Assembly (NCBI RefSeq): GCF_000787775.1
Contig: NZ_BBPM01000019.1
Span: 1-64,000 of the forward strand
From: Streptacidiphilus carbonis
Lineage (GTDB): Bacteria; Actinomycetota; Actinomycetes; Streptomycetales; Streptomycetaceae
DNA: 64,000 bases
Reading direction: 5' to 3'
In this document: one piece after another, positions 16,453 through 24,572 of the stretch
Layout: the number at the start of each line of letters is the position of its first letter
Position numbering within the stretch: the stretch's first letter is position 1
Notes under the pieces: generated by a model
Seen by the model: only the letters and a program-made list of their open reading frames with translations
What the model was told of the DNA's origin: nothing
Databases searched by the model: none
Translations under genes and position numbers: made by a program

Positions 16453-17571
16453 GTGGACGACATGCAAGCTCATGCAGGGATGTTGATGTTGGCTCGGGAC
16501 TCCCGTGCCCTGACGCAGGCTGAGGTCGCTGCGGCGATGACCAAGGCGTCGCCGGGCGGGGAGACCCCGGTGTCCCAGGGCTACGTCAGCAAGGCCGAGA
16601 AGGGGCAGTTGAGCGTTACCGGGCAGCGTCTGGAGCTGTATGCCCGTGCGCTCGGGTACCCGGCCAGGCTCCTGTGTGTGGATCCGCAGGTGCACGGAGT
16701 CGGTGTAGGACTGGTCCACCACCGCAAGCGCGCCTCGCTGGCGGCTGGCGCGCTGCGGCGCATCCACGCCCAACTCGCCTTCACCCGGCTGCAGTTGGCG
16801 GGTATGCAGGAGGCCGCCGGGATTGTGGACCGACCCGTCCAGGTTCCCCGGATCGTGCTGGACCGGTGGACGACCGCGAAGGACACCGCACGCGATGTCC
16901 GCGCCGCCTGGTCGATGCCGAGGGGACCGGTGGTCGACATGGTCGCCACGGTCGAGGAGGCGGGCGCCCTGGTGGTCCTGGCCGACCTGGACACCGACCT
17001 GCTGGACGCGGTCAGCCAGTGGCCCGAGGGCCGCAGTCCGCTGTTCCTCCTCAACGACCGGGCGCCCGGGGACCGGTGCCGTTTCAGCCTGGCCCACGAG
17101 CTCGGCCACCTGGTCCTGCACCACGAGCCCGGCGCCAGCGGCGAGCAGGAGAAGCAGGCGGACGCGTTCGCGGCCGAGTTCCTCATGCCGGCCAACGACA
17201 TCCGCGACTCCTTCGCCACCCCCCTGACCCTGGCCCGCCTGGCCCAGCTCAAGCGCACCTGGCGGGTCTCTATGGCCGCGCTCCTGCGCCGGGCCCAGCA
17301 ACTGGGCGCCGTCAGCGAGTGGCAGCACCGCTCGCTGACCATCGAGATGTCCGCGCTCGGCTACCGCACCGCGGAACCCGTCCAGACCCCGCGCGAACGG
17401 CCCGCGCGCGTGCCCGCCATGGTGCGGGCCCTGCTGTCCGAGGCCCGCGTCCCGCTACCGGACGCCGCTGACAGCGCCTACCTGCTGCCCGAGGACTTCG
17501 AGCGCCTGTACGTCACAGGCACCGCCGCGTTATCCCCGTCCCCTGAACCCGCCCCGAAGGTGAGGCCATGA
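16453..17571 (+). CDS. XRE-family HTH fused to an ImmA/IrrE metallopeptidase
   Basis: The protein has 372 residues from GTG 16453, chosen because GGGGAGGG ends eight bases upstream; ATG 16435 and 16462 are alternatives. Residues 5-65 form an XRE helix-turn-helix (LTQAEVAAAMTKAS, VSQGYVSKAEKGQLSV). The central part holds the zinc-protease motif H215-E-L-G-H219 with the downstream helix KQADAFAAEFLMP, which is the ImmA/IrrE signature. Such proteins sense a signal and cut or displace a repressor, controlling mobile elements or stress genes. Its stop overlaps the ATG of the next gene (ATGA), so the two are translated together. The TGT-like partner suggests that both belong to one system. Confidence 0.88.
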   Translation: MDDMQAHAGMLMLARDSRALTQAEVAAAMTKASPGGETPVSQGYVSKAEKGQLSVTGQRLELYARALGYPARLLCVDPQVHGVGVGLVHHRKRASLAAGALRRIHAQLAFTRLQLAGMQEAAGIVDRPVQVPRIVLDRWTTAKDTARDVRAAWSMPRGPVVDMVATVEEAGALVVLADLDTDLLDAVSQWPEGRSPLFLLNDRAPGDRCRFSLAHELGHLVLHHEPGASGEQEKQADAFAAEFLMPANDIRDSFATPLTLARLAQLKRTWRVSMAALLRRAQQLGAVSEWQHRSLTIEMSALGYRTAEPVQTPRERPARVPAMVRALLSEARVPLPDAADSAYLLPEDFERLYVTGTAALSPSPEPAPKVRP

Positions 17572-18731
17572 CCGACGCCCTGCCCCCGTCCGGCGCGCTG
17601 CCCGGCACCGACATCGCCGTCGGCCTGCCGCAGCCCCGGTCCGACACGCGCATAGCCCCCCTGGCCGGCCGCATGCTGCTCCAGGTCAATCCCCGCAAGG
17701 TGGGCGCGGTGCGCGAGCAGTTGGACGAGGGCCGCTCCGGACTGGTGCTGTGCGGCAAGGATGCCGTCAAAACGGCCGCAGTCCTGCGCCGCGCCAGGTC
17801 GTTCACCGGGGTGCTGATGGTGGACCCCGCCGTCTACCAGAACCTCGTCGCCACCGAGGAGGACCCCTTCCCGCGGCTTGATGACGGCAAGCTGCCGATG
17901 GGAGACCCGCTTGCCCTCTCGGTCTCCGAACAGCTGGAGGCCGGGACCACCGCGGCTGTCACTCCCACCGGTTACATCCGCGCCGAGGACTCCGGAGCGC
18001 TGAAGGCCGCGGTCAAGCGGGTCGCCGCACTGGAGGACCCGAACCTGGTCTTCGCGGCCCCGATCGACGTGATGTGGCTGGCCGACGAGTCCCTGGACCA
18101 GCTGATCGCCTGGTTGAGCAAGGTCCCCGGGCCCAAGGCCGTGATGCTCGGCGGCCAGAAGGACCCGCTTGCCCGCGGCAGGGGCACCGTGGCCAACCTG
18201 TGCCGCCTGCTGTCCGAGGTCCCCGGGACCGCTCTCCTGCGCACCGACCTGGCCGCGCTGGGCGCGCTGGCGCACGGGGCGGCCTTCACGGCCTTCGGCC
18301 ACAGCAGTGCCGCGCGCCACCTCGTCCCGCCCGGCGAGATCGCGCAGAGCAGCCCGGGGTTCGCCAAGTCCCCGCATGTACTCCACCCCCAGCTGATGGA
18401 CTTCTTTCTCGGCTCCACCCTCGCCGACCGCTACGCGGCCGGCGGAGCCCCGGCCTGCGGGTGCAATTCCTGCAACGGGCGCCCGTTGGACGCGTATGCG
18501 ACCAACAAGAACCCGCGGATCGGATGGGCCGCCGCCCACAACGTCGCCATCCTGATGGAATGGCTGCGTACCCTGACCGCGGTCCAGCCTGGAAAACAGC
18601 GGCAGGACTGGTGGCGCGAGCGCTGCCGGACCGCCGTCGCCCAGTACCCGCTCGTCAACGCCACGCTCAACCAGCGCAAGGGCTTCGAGGTCCCCGCACA
18701 GCTCAAGCGGTGGGCTGCCGACCCCCAGTAG
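17568..18731 (+). CDS. tRNA-guanine-transglycosylase-like protein
   Basis: A 387-residue protein without an obvious family name. The C-terminal part has C297-x-C299-x2-C302 followed by H324 in AAAHNVAILMEWL. This strongly resembles the zinc site of tRNA-guanine transglycosylases (CxCxxC...HN), including the helix after the histidine. The preceding sequence alternates strands and helices like a TIM barrel (GLVLCGKDAVKTAAVL, TGVLMVD, NLVFAAPIDVMWLADE). DpdA, a TGT relative, inserts 7-deazaguanine into DNA, so base exchange in DNA or RNA is a possible activity. The TGT substrate loop with its catalytic Asp was not identified. It is translationally coupled to the ImmA/IrrE gene. Confidence 0.6.
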   Translation: MTDALPPSGALPGTDIAVGLPQPRSDTRIAPLAGRMLLQVNPRKVGAVREQLDEGRSGLVLCGKDAVKTAAVLRRARSFTGVLMVDPAVYQNLVATEEDPFPRLDDGKLPMGDPLALSVSEQLEAGTTAAVTPTGYIRAEDSGALKAAVKRVAALEDPNLVFAAPIDVMWLADESLDQLIAWLSKVPGPKAVMLGGQKDPLARGRGTVANLCRLLSEVPGTALLRTDLAALGALAHGAAFTAFGHSSAARHLVPPGEIAQSSPGFAKSPHVLHPQLMDFFLGSTLADRYAAGGAPACGCNSCNGRPLDAYATNKNPRIGWAAAHNVAILMEWLRTLTAVQPGKQRQDWWRERCRTAVAQYPLVNATLNQRKGFEVPAQLKRWAADPQ

Positions 18732-18760
18732 CCAGTCGGGGCCGCCGCAGCTGCCTGGGG

Positions 18761-19375
18761 TCAGGTCAGGCGCGGGTACAGCTCTTCGACGAAGCGCCAT
18801 GCCGCCGAGGTATGGCGCTCGGGCCGGTACACACGAGGCTCCAGCAGCAAGTCCATCTGCTCGCCTGTGCCCGCCAGTACACCCACGCCGTAGAAGGACG
18901 CCTCCGTCAGCGCCTCGTCCAGCCGCGCAGGCCTGCGGTCCAGGAGCATCGCGCGCGCGCAGAACGGCGCGAACCGCCCGGCCAGATCCAGCCCGCTGCG
19001 CCAACCCGTCGCACGGACCACCGCCAACTCCAGTCGCAACGGACGCACGGCCTGCCGCACCACTGAGCGGCTCTCCAGCGTGACAGCCCCCGCGGGCAGC
19101 GCCCGCACCGCAGCGCGCTCGTACCGGTCCAACGAGGCCAACTGCACCGGCAGGCCGACCGGCAGGGTCAACAGCGTGTCCAGCGCGTCCCGGTCGTCGA
19201 GCGAGGCAGCCGACGAGCGCGTACGGCGCTCGTGCTCGGGTTCGTCCACCCGGTAGAACAACAAGGTGTCCAGGCCCATGACTTGGACGCAGCGGGCCCG
19301 GCAGCCGGCGGGTAGCAGCGAACTGGACGCCTGCCGTACCGAGCTGCCCACCGCAGGGCTCGCCAAGGTCACCAT
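18761..19375 (-). CDS. Hypothetical protein paired with a winged-helix regulator
   Basis: A 204-residue protein rich in Arg, Leu and Ala, with no signal peptide or membrane span. The segments LPVGLPVQLASLDRYERAA, LRLELAVVRATGWRSGLD and FYGVGVLAGTGEQMDLLLEP appear protein-like, but I recognise no family. It lies 48 bases downstream of the winged-helix gene on the same strand and is probably co-transcribed with it. It converges on the TGT-like gene, with stops 30 bases apart. It could belong to the same functional island. The exact start is uncertain because the first 30 residues are Ala/Ser-rich. Confidence 0.55.
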   Translation of the reverse strand: MVTLASPAVGSSVRQASSSLLPAGCRARCVQVMGLDTLLFYRVDEPEHERRTRSSAASLDDRDALDTLLTLPVGLPVQLASLDRYERAAVRALPAGAVTLESRSVVRQAVRPLRLELAVVRATGWRSGLDLAGRFAPFCARAMLLDRRPARLDEALTEASFYGVGVLAGTGEQMDLLLEPRVYRPERHTSAAWRFVEELYPRLT

Positions 19376-19423
19376 CGCCTGCCTGCCTCACCCGATCGCG
19401 GCCGCCTCGGGCGGCCTCGCCGA

Positions 19424-19753
19424 CTATCCAACTCTTGTCACCGCAACCGCATCCGGCAAACGCTCCAACAGGCCCCGGAACAGCCGCCACAGCTCCGCGT
19501 CGCCGGCACGCCGGTACCACTGCCGCCTCTCCCCGGCGGGTCGAGGCAGCCGCTCGGCCAGGCCCGCGGCGATCAGAGCCCGCATCGGGGCCTGATAGGC
19601 GCTCGCAGGAGCGCCCAGCTCAAGCGCGAGATCACCCAGGCAGACGCCGGACTCCGGTGCACGGGCCAGCGCCAGCAGCACCTCGGCGCGGTAGCGGTTG
19701 CCGAGCAGGAGTGCCGAGAAGTCTCTCGTCCACTGCGGATGGTTCGAAGACAC
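19424..19753 (-). CDS. Winged-helix transcriptional regulator (ArsR/MarR-like)
   Basis: A 109-residue DNA-binding protein. The segment RYRAEVLLALARAPESGVCLGDLALELGAPASAYQAPMRALIAAGLAERL reads as a winged helix with the recognition helix around residues 45-62. No metal-binding cysteines are present. The GTG start is fixed because TGA lies in frame two codons upstream. The start lies inside a large AT-rich palindrome, so the message is probably leaderless or repressed at its very start. It heads a two-gene minus-strand operon with the hypothetical protein downstream. Autoregulation is a reasonable inference. Confidence 0.75.
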   Translation of the reverse strand: MSSNHPQWTRDFSALLLGNRYRAEVLLALARAPESGVCLGDLALELGAPASAYQAPMRALIAAGLAERLPRPAGERRQWYRRAGDAELWRLFRGLLERLPDAVAVTRVG

Positions 19754-19784
19754 GATTCATGATTCATGATTCATGAATCGTGTC
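19749..19784. promoter_or_regulatory. AT-rich palindromic operator over the regulator start
   Basis: GACACGATTCATGA (19749-19762) and TCATGAATCGTGTC (19771-19784) are perfect 14-bp inverted repeats with an eight-base spacer. GATTCAT occurs three times in tandem within it. The GTG start of the winged-helix gene (19753) lies inside. Such AT-rich order is striking in this GC-rich DNA and suits an autoregulatory operator. Confidence 0.75.
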
Positions 19785-20068
19785 CCGCTAGTCAAGCTCC
19801 GCGGCGCAGACCAACCCCGCGACGCCTTCCCCGATGGCGCTGCCGGTGGGTCACGCCGAGCACGTACGGGTCACTGCGGCCAACGGCAATCAGAAGCGTC
19901 TGCTTGTTCGCGCAGGATGGCCCCGGCGGGCCGTGCGCGCAGATCCGGAGGGACCCGGCTGCCGCGGCCGGCGGCAGGCCGCGCCAGTCCAGCCGCGCCC
20001 TTGGGGCCAGGCGGTCCCGGCGCCGACTCCGCAGGTGGCGGCCCTGTGCTGCAGGGGGCGTGTTGCGG
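19785..20068. other. Intergenic region without clear features
   Basis: Overlapping open frames exist on both strands, but their translations are Arg/Pro-rich and lack any recognisable motif. The region should hold the promoter of the winged-helix operon reading leftwards. Nothing else could be supported. Confidence 0.35.
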
Positions 20069-20398
20069 TCAGCGCTGCTCGTCGGAGCGTGGCCCAGGAA
20101 GTTCTTCGGCGTTCCACTGCAGATGATCCGGCCACAAGGGCACGCCCAGGGCGACCTCCAGGTCGACCACAGTCAGGAGATCGGGCCAGACGGTGCCGTT
20201 GAGGACATTGGTGACGACCTGGCGGTTGACCCCGCTGCGCTGTGCTACCGCGTTGGCACTCAGCCCTTGCGCCTCCATGGCCTCCGCGAGAGCGCGGGCG
20301 ACCGCCTGGGCGACCTGGGCGCCCCGGTGTGCCTTCATCCGGGCAAAGGGCCAGTCGCCGGCGGCGATGTAGCCGCACGGTCGGATTCCACGTCTCAT
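20069..20398 (-). CDS. Small XRE-type helix-turn-helix protein
   Basis: The core residues are VAQAVARALAEAMEAQGLSANAVAQRSGVNRQVVTNVLNGTVWPDLLTVVDLEVALGVPLWPDHL, split here only for reading: helix 2 and recognition helix lie around LSANAVAQRSGVNRQVVTNV. This is the lambda-repressor-type fold used by antitoxins and phage repressors. The ATG at 20398 (MRRGIRPCG) is preceded closely by GGAGGA, too near for ideal spacing, so a start a few codons inside such as MKAHRGAQ is possible. The frame is open to 20626, but that extension looks non-coding. No partner toxin is evident next to it. Confidence 0.65.
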   Translation of the reverse strand: MRRGIRPCGYIAAGDWPFARMKAHRGAQVAQAVARALAEAMEAQGLSANAVAQRSGVNRQVVTNVLNGTVWPDLLTVVDLEVALGVPLWPDHLQWNAEELPGPRSDEQR

Positions 20399-20460
20399 TC
20401 CTCCAGGCACGCCTACCAGTGTGGCCGAGGTGCGCTCGGCGTGCGCCCACGACCCGGGGA

Positions 20461-20476
20461 TGCTACTTGTATAGCA
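20461..20476 (-). promoter_or_regulatory. Putative promoter/operator of the XRE gene
   Basis: TGCTA and TAGCA are inverted around CTTGTA. On the minus strand this gives TATACA, a good -10 element, about 70 bases before the XRE start. It is a plausible autoregulated promoter, but no convincing -35 element was found. Confidence 0.4.
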
Positions 20477-20527
20477 AGAGGAAGCAAGGCTGTGGGCAGA
20501 AAGGAGCGAAACCCAGGGAGATTCAGC

Positions 20528-20581
20528 ATGGCCGGCGTGCATATCCGGGGAATCCGCCTGGTCCGGTGGGCTGACCGGTGA
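20528..20581 (+). CDS. Possible 17-residue peptide
   Basis: ATG at 20528 is preceded by AGGGAG at suitable spacing and encodes MAGVHIRGIRLVRWADR followed by TGA. It is a short basic amphipathic peptide between two divergent DNA-binding genes. It could be a leader peptide or chance. No family is recognised. The rest of 20399-20899 holds a -10-like TAGGAT (20850-20855) upstream of the gene at 20900 and nothing else certain. Confidence 0.25.
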   Translation: MAGVHIRGIRLVRWADR

Positions 20582-20899
20582 ACGCGGACGTCGGGCGTCA
20601 ACTTGGGACCTGTTGCTCCGGGTCACGCTCGCGAGTGATTGTCCGGAGCGGTTGCAGCCAACTCACGTGCGTGGTCGCGGTGTCGGAAGGTGGCACCGCG
20701 GGTGCACAGGAGTCCTGTTGCGGCCGTACGGGGACTGGCACCGGCGCGGCCTGCGCCAGCACCGGGTTCCGTCGGACATGCCCGCCAGGCAAAGGGCCCG
20801 CGCCTGTGCAGCTGCCGTTCCCACAGATATGCCCTGCATGTTGTCGATCTAGGATCCAGACGGTTACACAAAGAGTCCACCTGTAGGCGAGGAGTAGTG

Positions 20900-21850
20900 A
20901 TGGCTCGTCCGGCGCAGGGCAGGCGCGACCAGTTGGCGCGCCCGCTGCCGACGATTCGCGTGAAGATGCCCGATCAGATCGTGATCATGCGGGCCGCATG
21001 CGGACAGAAGGTTGCGTTCACCAGCCGTCAGATCGCCGACGCCGTCGGAATCGCCCACGAGCGGACGGGCCTGGTCATGGGTTTCCTGGTCTCCTGCGGG
21101 CTCCTCACCAAGGTGAGCGGCCACGGCATCTACCTGGTGAACCCGCGTGGCGCGCGCGTCGCAACGGCTTGGTCCCAGGACGAGTCGCTCGGGCGGGTCG
21201 AACTCGCCCGCAACCTGGGCAAGTCCTGGTTCGCCAGGGCGACTCTGAAGGCCCTCGAAGGCGATTCAGGGACTCGGACGAAGGTCATGAACCGGCTGAT
21301 GGGCGTCGCAAAGGCGCCTGAGGTTCGCCGGGCCGAGGTCGATTTGCTCATCGAGTGGCTGCTGGAGGCACGCCTCCTCCTCCCAAGCTCCGAGGAGGGC
21401 TACGTGCACTGGAACGAGCAGGCCCTCGACCCGATCCACCACACACCCACCCCGCAGGCCCAGCAGGCCCCGCAGGAGACCCCCTTGTTCGAGGACGTCG
21501 AGAGTGAAACCGAGGCTAGTCCGGAAGCCGTTCGCACGCCGCCGGGCGAGCCGACTGCAGACGACTGGGTGAAAGAAAGTGAGCCTTCGCAGCCGAAGGC
21601 GGACGAGGAGTCCAAGGCTGATGGAGAGGCTGAGGCGTATATCCCGCCTCAGCGGGAGCCCCATCCCGAGGCGACTGCGCCAACCTCGCAGCTGAGTGGA
21701 CTCGCGCAACTCGCGGAACTCGCAACCAAGCCGATTCGGCTCCCTGAACTGATTCGTCTGACCGAAGACGAACTGCTCGCACTGCACCGCAGCCTGCGCA
21801 GCTTCGCCACTGTCCTCGCCGCGCCGAACGGAGAAAGCCTGCGCCTGTGA
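20900..21850 (+). CDS. Winged-helix protein with a disordered acidic linker
   Basis: The protein has 316 residues from ATG 20900, preceded by AGGAG at five bases. The frame is open upstream to 20639, but that stretch lacks protein character. Residues 25-80 form a helix-turn-helix region (VAFTSRQIADAVGIAHERTGLVMGFLVSCGLLTKV). Residues 150-245 are rich in Glu, Pro and Gln and probably disordered. A C-terminal helix (LPELIRLTEDELLALHRSLRSFATVL) may mediate contact with a partner. It is the first gene of a plus-strand set with a recombinase-like and a DDE-like gene, and may be the DNA-binding or targeting subunit of that set. Confidence 0.6.
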   Translation: MARPAQGRRDQLARPLPTIRVKMPDQIVIMRAACGQKVAFTSRQIADAVGIAHERTGLVMGFLVSCGLLTKVSGHGIYLVNPRGARVATAWSQDESLGRVELARNLGKSWFARATLKALEGDSGTRTKVMNRLMGVAKAPEVRRAEVDLLIEWLLEARLLLPSSEEGYVHWNEQALDPIHHTPTPQAQQAPQETPLFEDVESETEASPEAVRTPPGEPTADDWVKESEPSQPKADEESKADGEAEAYIPPQREPHPEATAPTSQLSGLAQLAELATKPIRLPELIRLTEDELLALHRSLRSFATVLAAPNGESLRL

Positions 21851-22013
21851 GTAGACATTTCGACCTCCGCCCCGTCCGACCGCCCCCTACGACGATCCTC
21901 GCGAAGTTTTGCGGGCCCGGCGCGCCTCGACCCTAGACAAGTTTTCGGCGCGACCGGACCCTCCTCCTCCACCACTCACCACCACGCACCGCGCGGTAGA
22001 AGGGGGCTTCGGC

Positions 22014-22160
22014 ATGCCCTCGTTCAAGAGAGCTCACCCCCACGGTAGCGGCAATTTCCAGCCCGTCCCAGGCGCGTCACACCTTCGAATGGAATCGCGC
22101 AACATCACGAACGGTCACTCGTTTACGACACTCAACGCGCCGGAGGTTGCCGATGCCTGA
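22014..22160 (+). CDS. Small hypothetical protein overlapping the recombinase start
   Basis: ATG 22014 follows an AGGGGG sequence and opens 48 codons (MPSFKRAHPHGSGNFQPVP... to VADA). The stop TGA overlaps the beginning of the recombinase-like gene by eight bases. This arrangement is common for translational coupling, which is the main argument for it being real. No family is recognised. The remainder of 21851-22013 holds no visible feature. Confidence 0.35.
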   Translation: MPSFKRAHPHGSGNFQPVPGASHLRMESRNITNGHSFTTLNAPEVADA

Positions 22161-23079
22161 CACGAGCAGCATTCGGACCGCGGTCTGCCTCGTGGCCAGG
22201 GCCTGGGACCGTAAGGCATCGCAGGGTCTCCTGCGCCGCCAGAGTCTGGACAAGCTGATCACCGTCAGCGAGCGGTTCCTCCGTTTCGCCGACGCCCTGG
22301 ACATCTTCGAGATGAAGGACGTCGACGAGCGTCTCCTCCAGGCGTTCATCGACGCACCAGGGCGGGACCGCCGCGGCCGAATCAATGCCGAAGGACCCGC
22401 CGAGGCAACCCGACGTAGCAGGCGCTGGACGCTGTCGCTGTTCTGCGCCGAAGCCCGACGCCTGGGCTTGACCACCCTGTGCCCGATCCTGGACACGTCG
22501 CCCATCGCGCACACGCCCTCGCCCAACCAGTGCGACCTGACCCCGGACGACATCCGCACCCTGCGCTTCCACGCCGAACGCGGCATGCCCCACACCCGGC
22601 ATGCCAGCATCCTGGCACTCCTGCTCGCCGGACTGGGCACTGGAGAGATCGGCCTGGCCAGCACAGCGGATCTCGACCTCGAACACCGCCGCATCTGGGC
22701 GAGCGGAACCCAGCAACTCGCCGCCCGCTTCTGCGCCTTGGACGAATGGTCCTGCTCAGTTCTGGACCTGCGGGCAGCCCACGTACGCCGCCGTGCCGGC
22801 GCACAGCAACCCGTTCCGCTCACCATCCAGGCAGCCTCCAGCGACTACACGACCCAGGCCAGCATCTGCACCGCATTCGGGGACATCTCCCGCCGCAGCG
22901 GCGCGCTGTCCAGCGGGCGACGCGCCAAGCCCCGCGACGTCACCGCATATACCGCCGCACAGACACTCGCCGACACCGGCCACATCACTCAAGTCGCCCT
23001 GCGCCTGGGCGTGGCGTCGCTCGACGTGGCAGCCCGACGTGCAGGCCTGCGTTGGGACCAGAACCGGGGGCAGCGATGA
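22153..23079 (+). CDS. Tyrosine-recombinase-like protein, catalytically doubtful
   Basis: A 308-residue protein, started at ATG 22153 because CGGAGG lies six bases upstream. The N-terminal 100 residues resemble a SAM-like core-binding domain (LDKLITVSERFLRFADAL). The second half has HTRHASILALLLAGLGTGEIGLASTADLDLEHRRIW, which fits the first part of the integrase catalytic domain. However, the usual R of the TGLR motif appears replaced (GLGTGEI), and no clear HxxR or active Tyr is visible. It may be an inactive or divergent recombinase working with the next gene, which it overlaps by ATGA. Confidence 0.55.
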   Translation: MPDTSSIRTAVCLVARAWDRKASQGLLRRQSLDKLITVSERFLRFADALDIFEMKDVDERLLQAFIDAPGRDRRGRINAEGPAEATRRSRRWTLSLFCAEARRLGLTTLCPILDTSPIAHTPSPNQCDLTPDDIRTLRFHAERGMPHTRHASILALLLAGLGTGEIGLASTADLDLEHRRIWASGTQQLAARFCALDEWSCSVLDLRAAHVRRRAGAQQPVPLTIQAASSDYTTQASICTAFGDISRRSGALSSGRRAKPRDVTAYTAAQTLADTGHITQVALRLGVASLDVAARRAGLRWDQNRGQR

Positions 23080-24572
23080 CCTCCGAGCCGAAGCCTCCAG
23101 CGAAAACGCCGAGCAGCAAACCCAAAAGGGCCAAGCCGTACACGATCGGCCCCATCCCCGACGACGTCTTCGGATCCGCCGCTGACAAACCCGAACCGCG
23201 AGGACCCCAGGCTCCGCACATCACCCCCGACCGGCGCTTTGCTGCGCTTGCCCACAATCAGCAGCTCTACCAGGTCGCCACGACCGTGCTGCCGGACAAG
23301 CCCGACGGGAGCAGTGGGCGACCTCCTGGCTTCCCGCCCTACGTCTATCTCCTCTTCGCGGCGAGCATCTCCATCTTCGGCTCCGCCCGCAGCACCCAGG
23401 CCCATCTGCAACGACCCCTCTACTGGGACATCGTCAGAGAGGGGGTGACCGCGTGCCTGGGCACCGAGGAAGCCGGCCGCCTCGCGGACGTCGGCCCTAC
23501 CTCGAGCCAGTGGTACTACTACCGCCACAAAATGCTCGACACCTTGCCCGGACTCCGCGAGGCCAGCCGCGATGCCTGGATCGCGCAAGCCTTCGACGTC
23601 GGCCTCCTCAGCGCTGACGGTCCCCGGGGGACCTGGATCCGTCCCCACCGCAGTCAGGTAATCCACGGAGACGGAACAGTGATGAAACCCCCCACTGATC
23701 AGACGGAGGCGGTCACCGTGGATCAAGAAACCGGCGAAATCCGCAACCACTACATCGACCCCGACGCCAGCATCCAGACCGAGGGCGGCGACCGCCAGGT
23801 CTACGGAAACAAATTCATCACCATCGCCACCCGCCTCGCCAGTACCCCGCACAGCCGGATGATCCTCAATCTGGACGCCGTCCGGCACCGCTCCAAGCAG
23901 CTCGACCCCGAGAAACTCGACGAGGCCGCAGCTGCCGTCAAGATGACCACCGAGGTCCTCGCAGCCGCCCCCGGCGTCAAAGCCGTCACCTACGACACGG
24001 CACTTCGTGGCGTCCACCGAGCACCACTCATCCGCCAAGGTGTTGTCGTCTTCACGCGCCAACATGACGGGATCAGGCCCCACGAAATCGTGGAATTCAG
24101 CGAAGGAAAATGCACCCACTCGCTGTACGCAGCAGCCGGCCGGGTATGCGAACGTCGGATCACCGTGGACGGAAATACCCACTACGCGCCCCTCCCGGTA
24201 CGCGAACTCGAAGTCCGCGGAAAGGAAAAGATCCGCTTCTACCACCTTGTTGAGATCCCGTGCCCCCGAGGAGGACACGTCGCGAGGATCCGCGTGGACG
24301 AAACGCAGGAGGATCGAGAAATCGAGGCATCCGGGCAGGCCAAGAAATTCAACCGGACCGAGCACCTCCGCCAGGTTCCGCCCGAGACCCCGGCCGGCCG
24401 ACGTCTTCTGGGATTCCGTCAGGACAGTGAATCTACAAATTCTCGCCTCGATCAGGCATTCCCCCACGGGAGGCTGCCGGCGTACGGCTCCAAAGCCGGA
24501 CTGCTCCTCGTGATCGGGTTCGCCTGGGCGCAGAACGCGCTGACCCACGCGCTCCATCGACTCCGCAAGTAG
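23076..24572 (+). CDS. DDE-transposase-like protein of unknown family
   Basis: The protein has 498 residues from ATG 23076, overlapping the previous stop by four bases. After a basic, disordered 50-residue start comes a domain with HGDG (D199), then KAVTYDTAL (D307), and a late GFRQDSESTNSRLDQAF (E452) followed by a helix with FAWAQNALTHALHRL. The spacing and context fit an RNase H-fold DDE transposase, with an insertion between the second Asp and the Glu. The segment DPDASIQTEGGDRQVYGNKFI matches the strand before the second Asp in such enzymes. I cannot place it in an IS family. It may act with the recombinase-like and wHTH proteins upstream. Confidence 0.55.
   Translation: MTSEPKPPAKTPSSKPKRAKPYTIGPIPDDVFGSAADKPEPRGPQAPHITPDRRFAALAHNQQLYQVATTVLPDKPDGSSGRPPGFPPYVYLLFAASISIFGSARSTQAHLQRPLYWDIVREGVTACLGTEEAGRLADVGPTSSQWYYYRHKMLDTLPGLREASRDAWIAQAFDVGLLSADGPRGTWIRPHRSQVIHGDGTVMKPPTDQTEAVTVDQETGEIRNHYIDPDASIQTEGGDRQVYGNKFITIATRLASTPHSRMILNLDAVRHRSKQLDPEKLDEAAAAVKMTTEVLAAAPGVKAVTYDTALRGVHRAPLIRQGVVVFTRQHDGIRPHEIVEFSEGKCTHSLYAAAGRVCERRITVDGNTHYAPLPVRELEVRGKEKIRFYHLVEIPCPRGGHVARIRVDETQEDREIEASGQAKKFNRTEHLRQVPPETPAGRRLLGFRQDSESTNSRLDQAFPHGRLPAYGSKAGLLLVIGFAWAQNALTHALHRLRK

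Noticed and set aside
17478-19520. A 680-codon minus-strand frame across the ImmA/TGT-like genes
   Set aside because: It is antisense to well-supported genes and has the Gly/Ala/Arg-rich composition typical of shadow frames in GC-rich DNA.
19834-20202. A 122-codon plus-strand frame upstream of the XRE gene
   Set aside because: Composition is Arg/Pro/Gly-rich, no ribosome binding site, and it overlaps the supported minus-strand gene.
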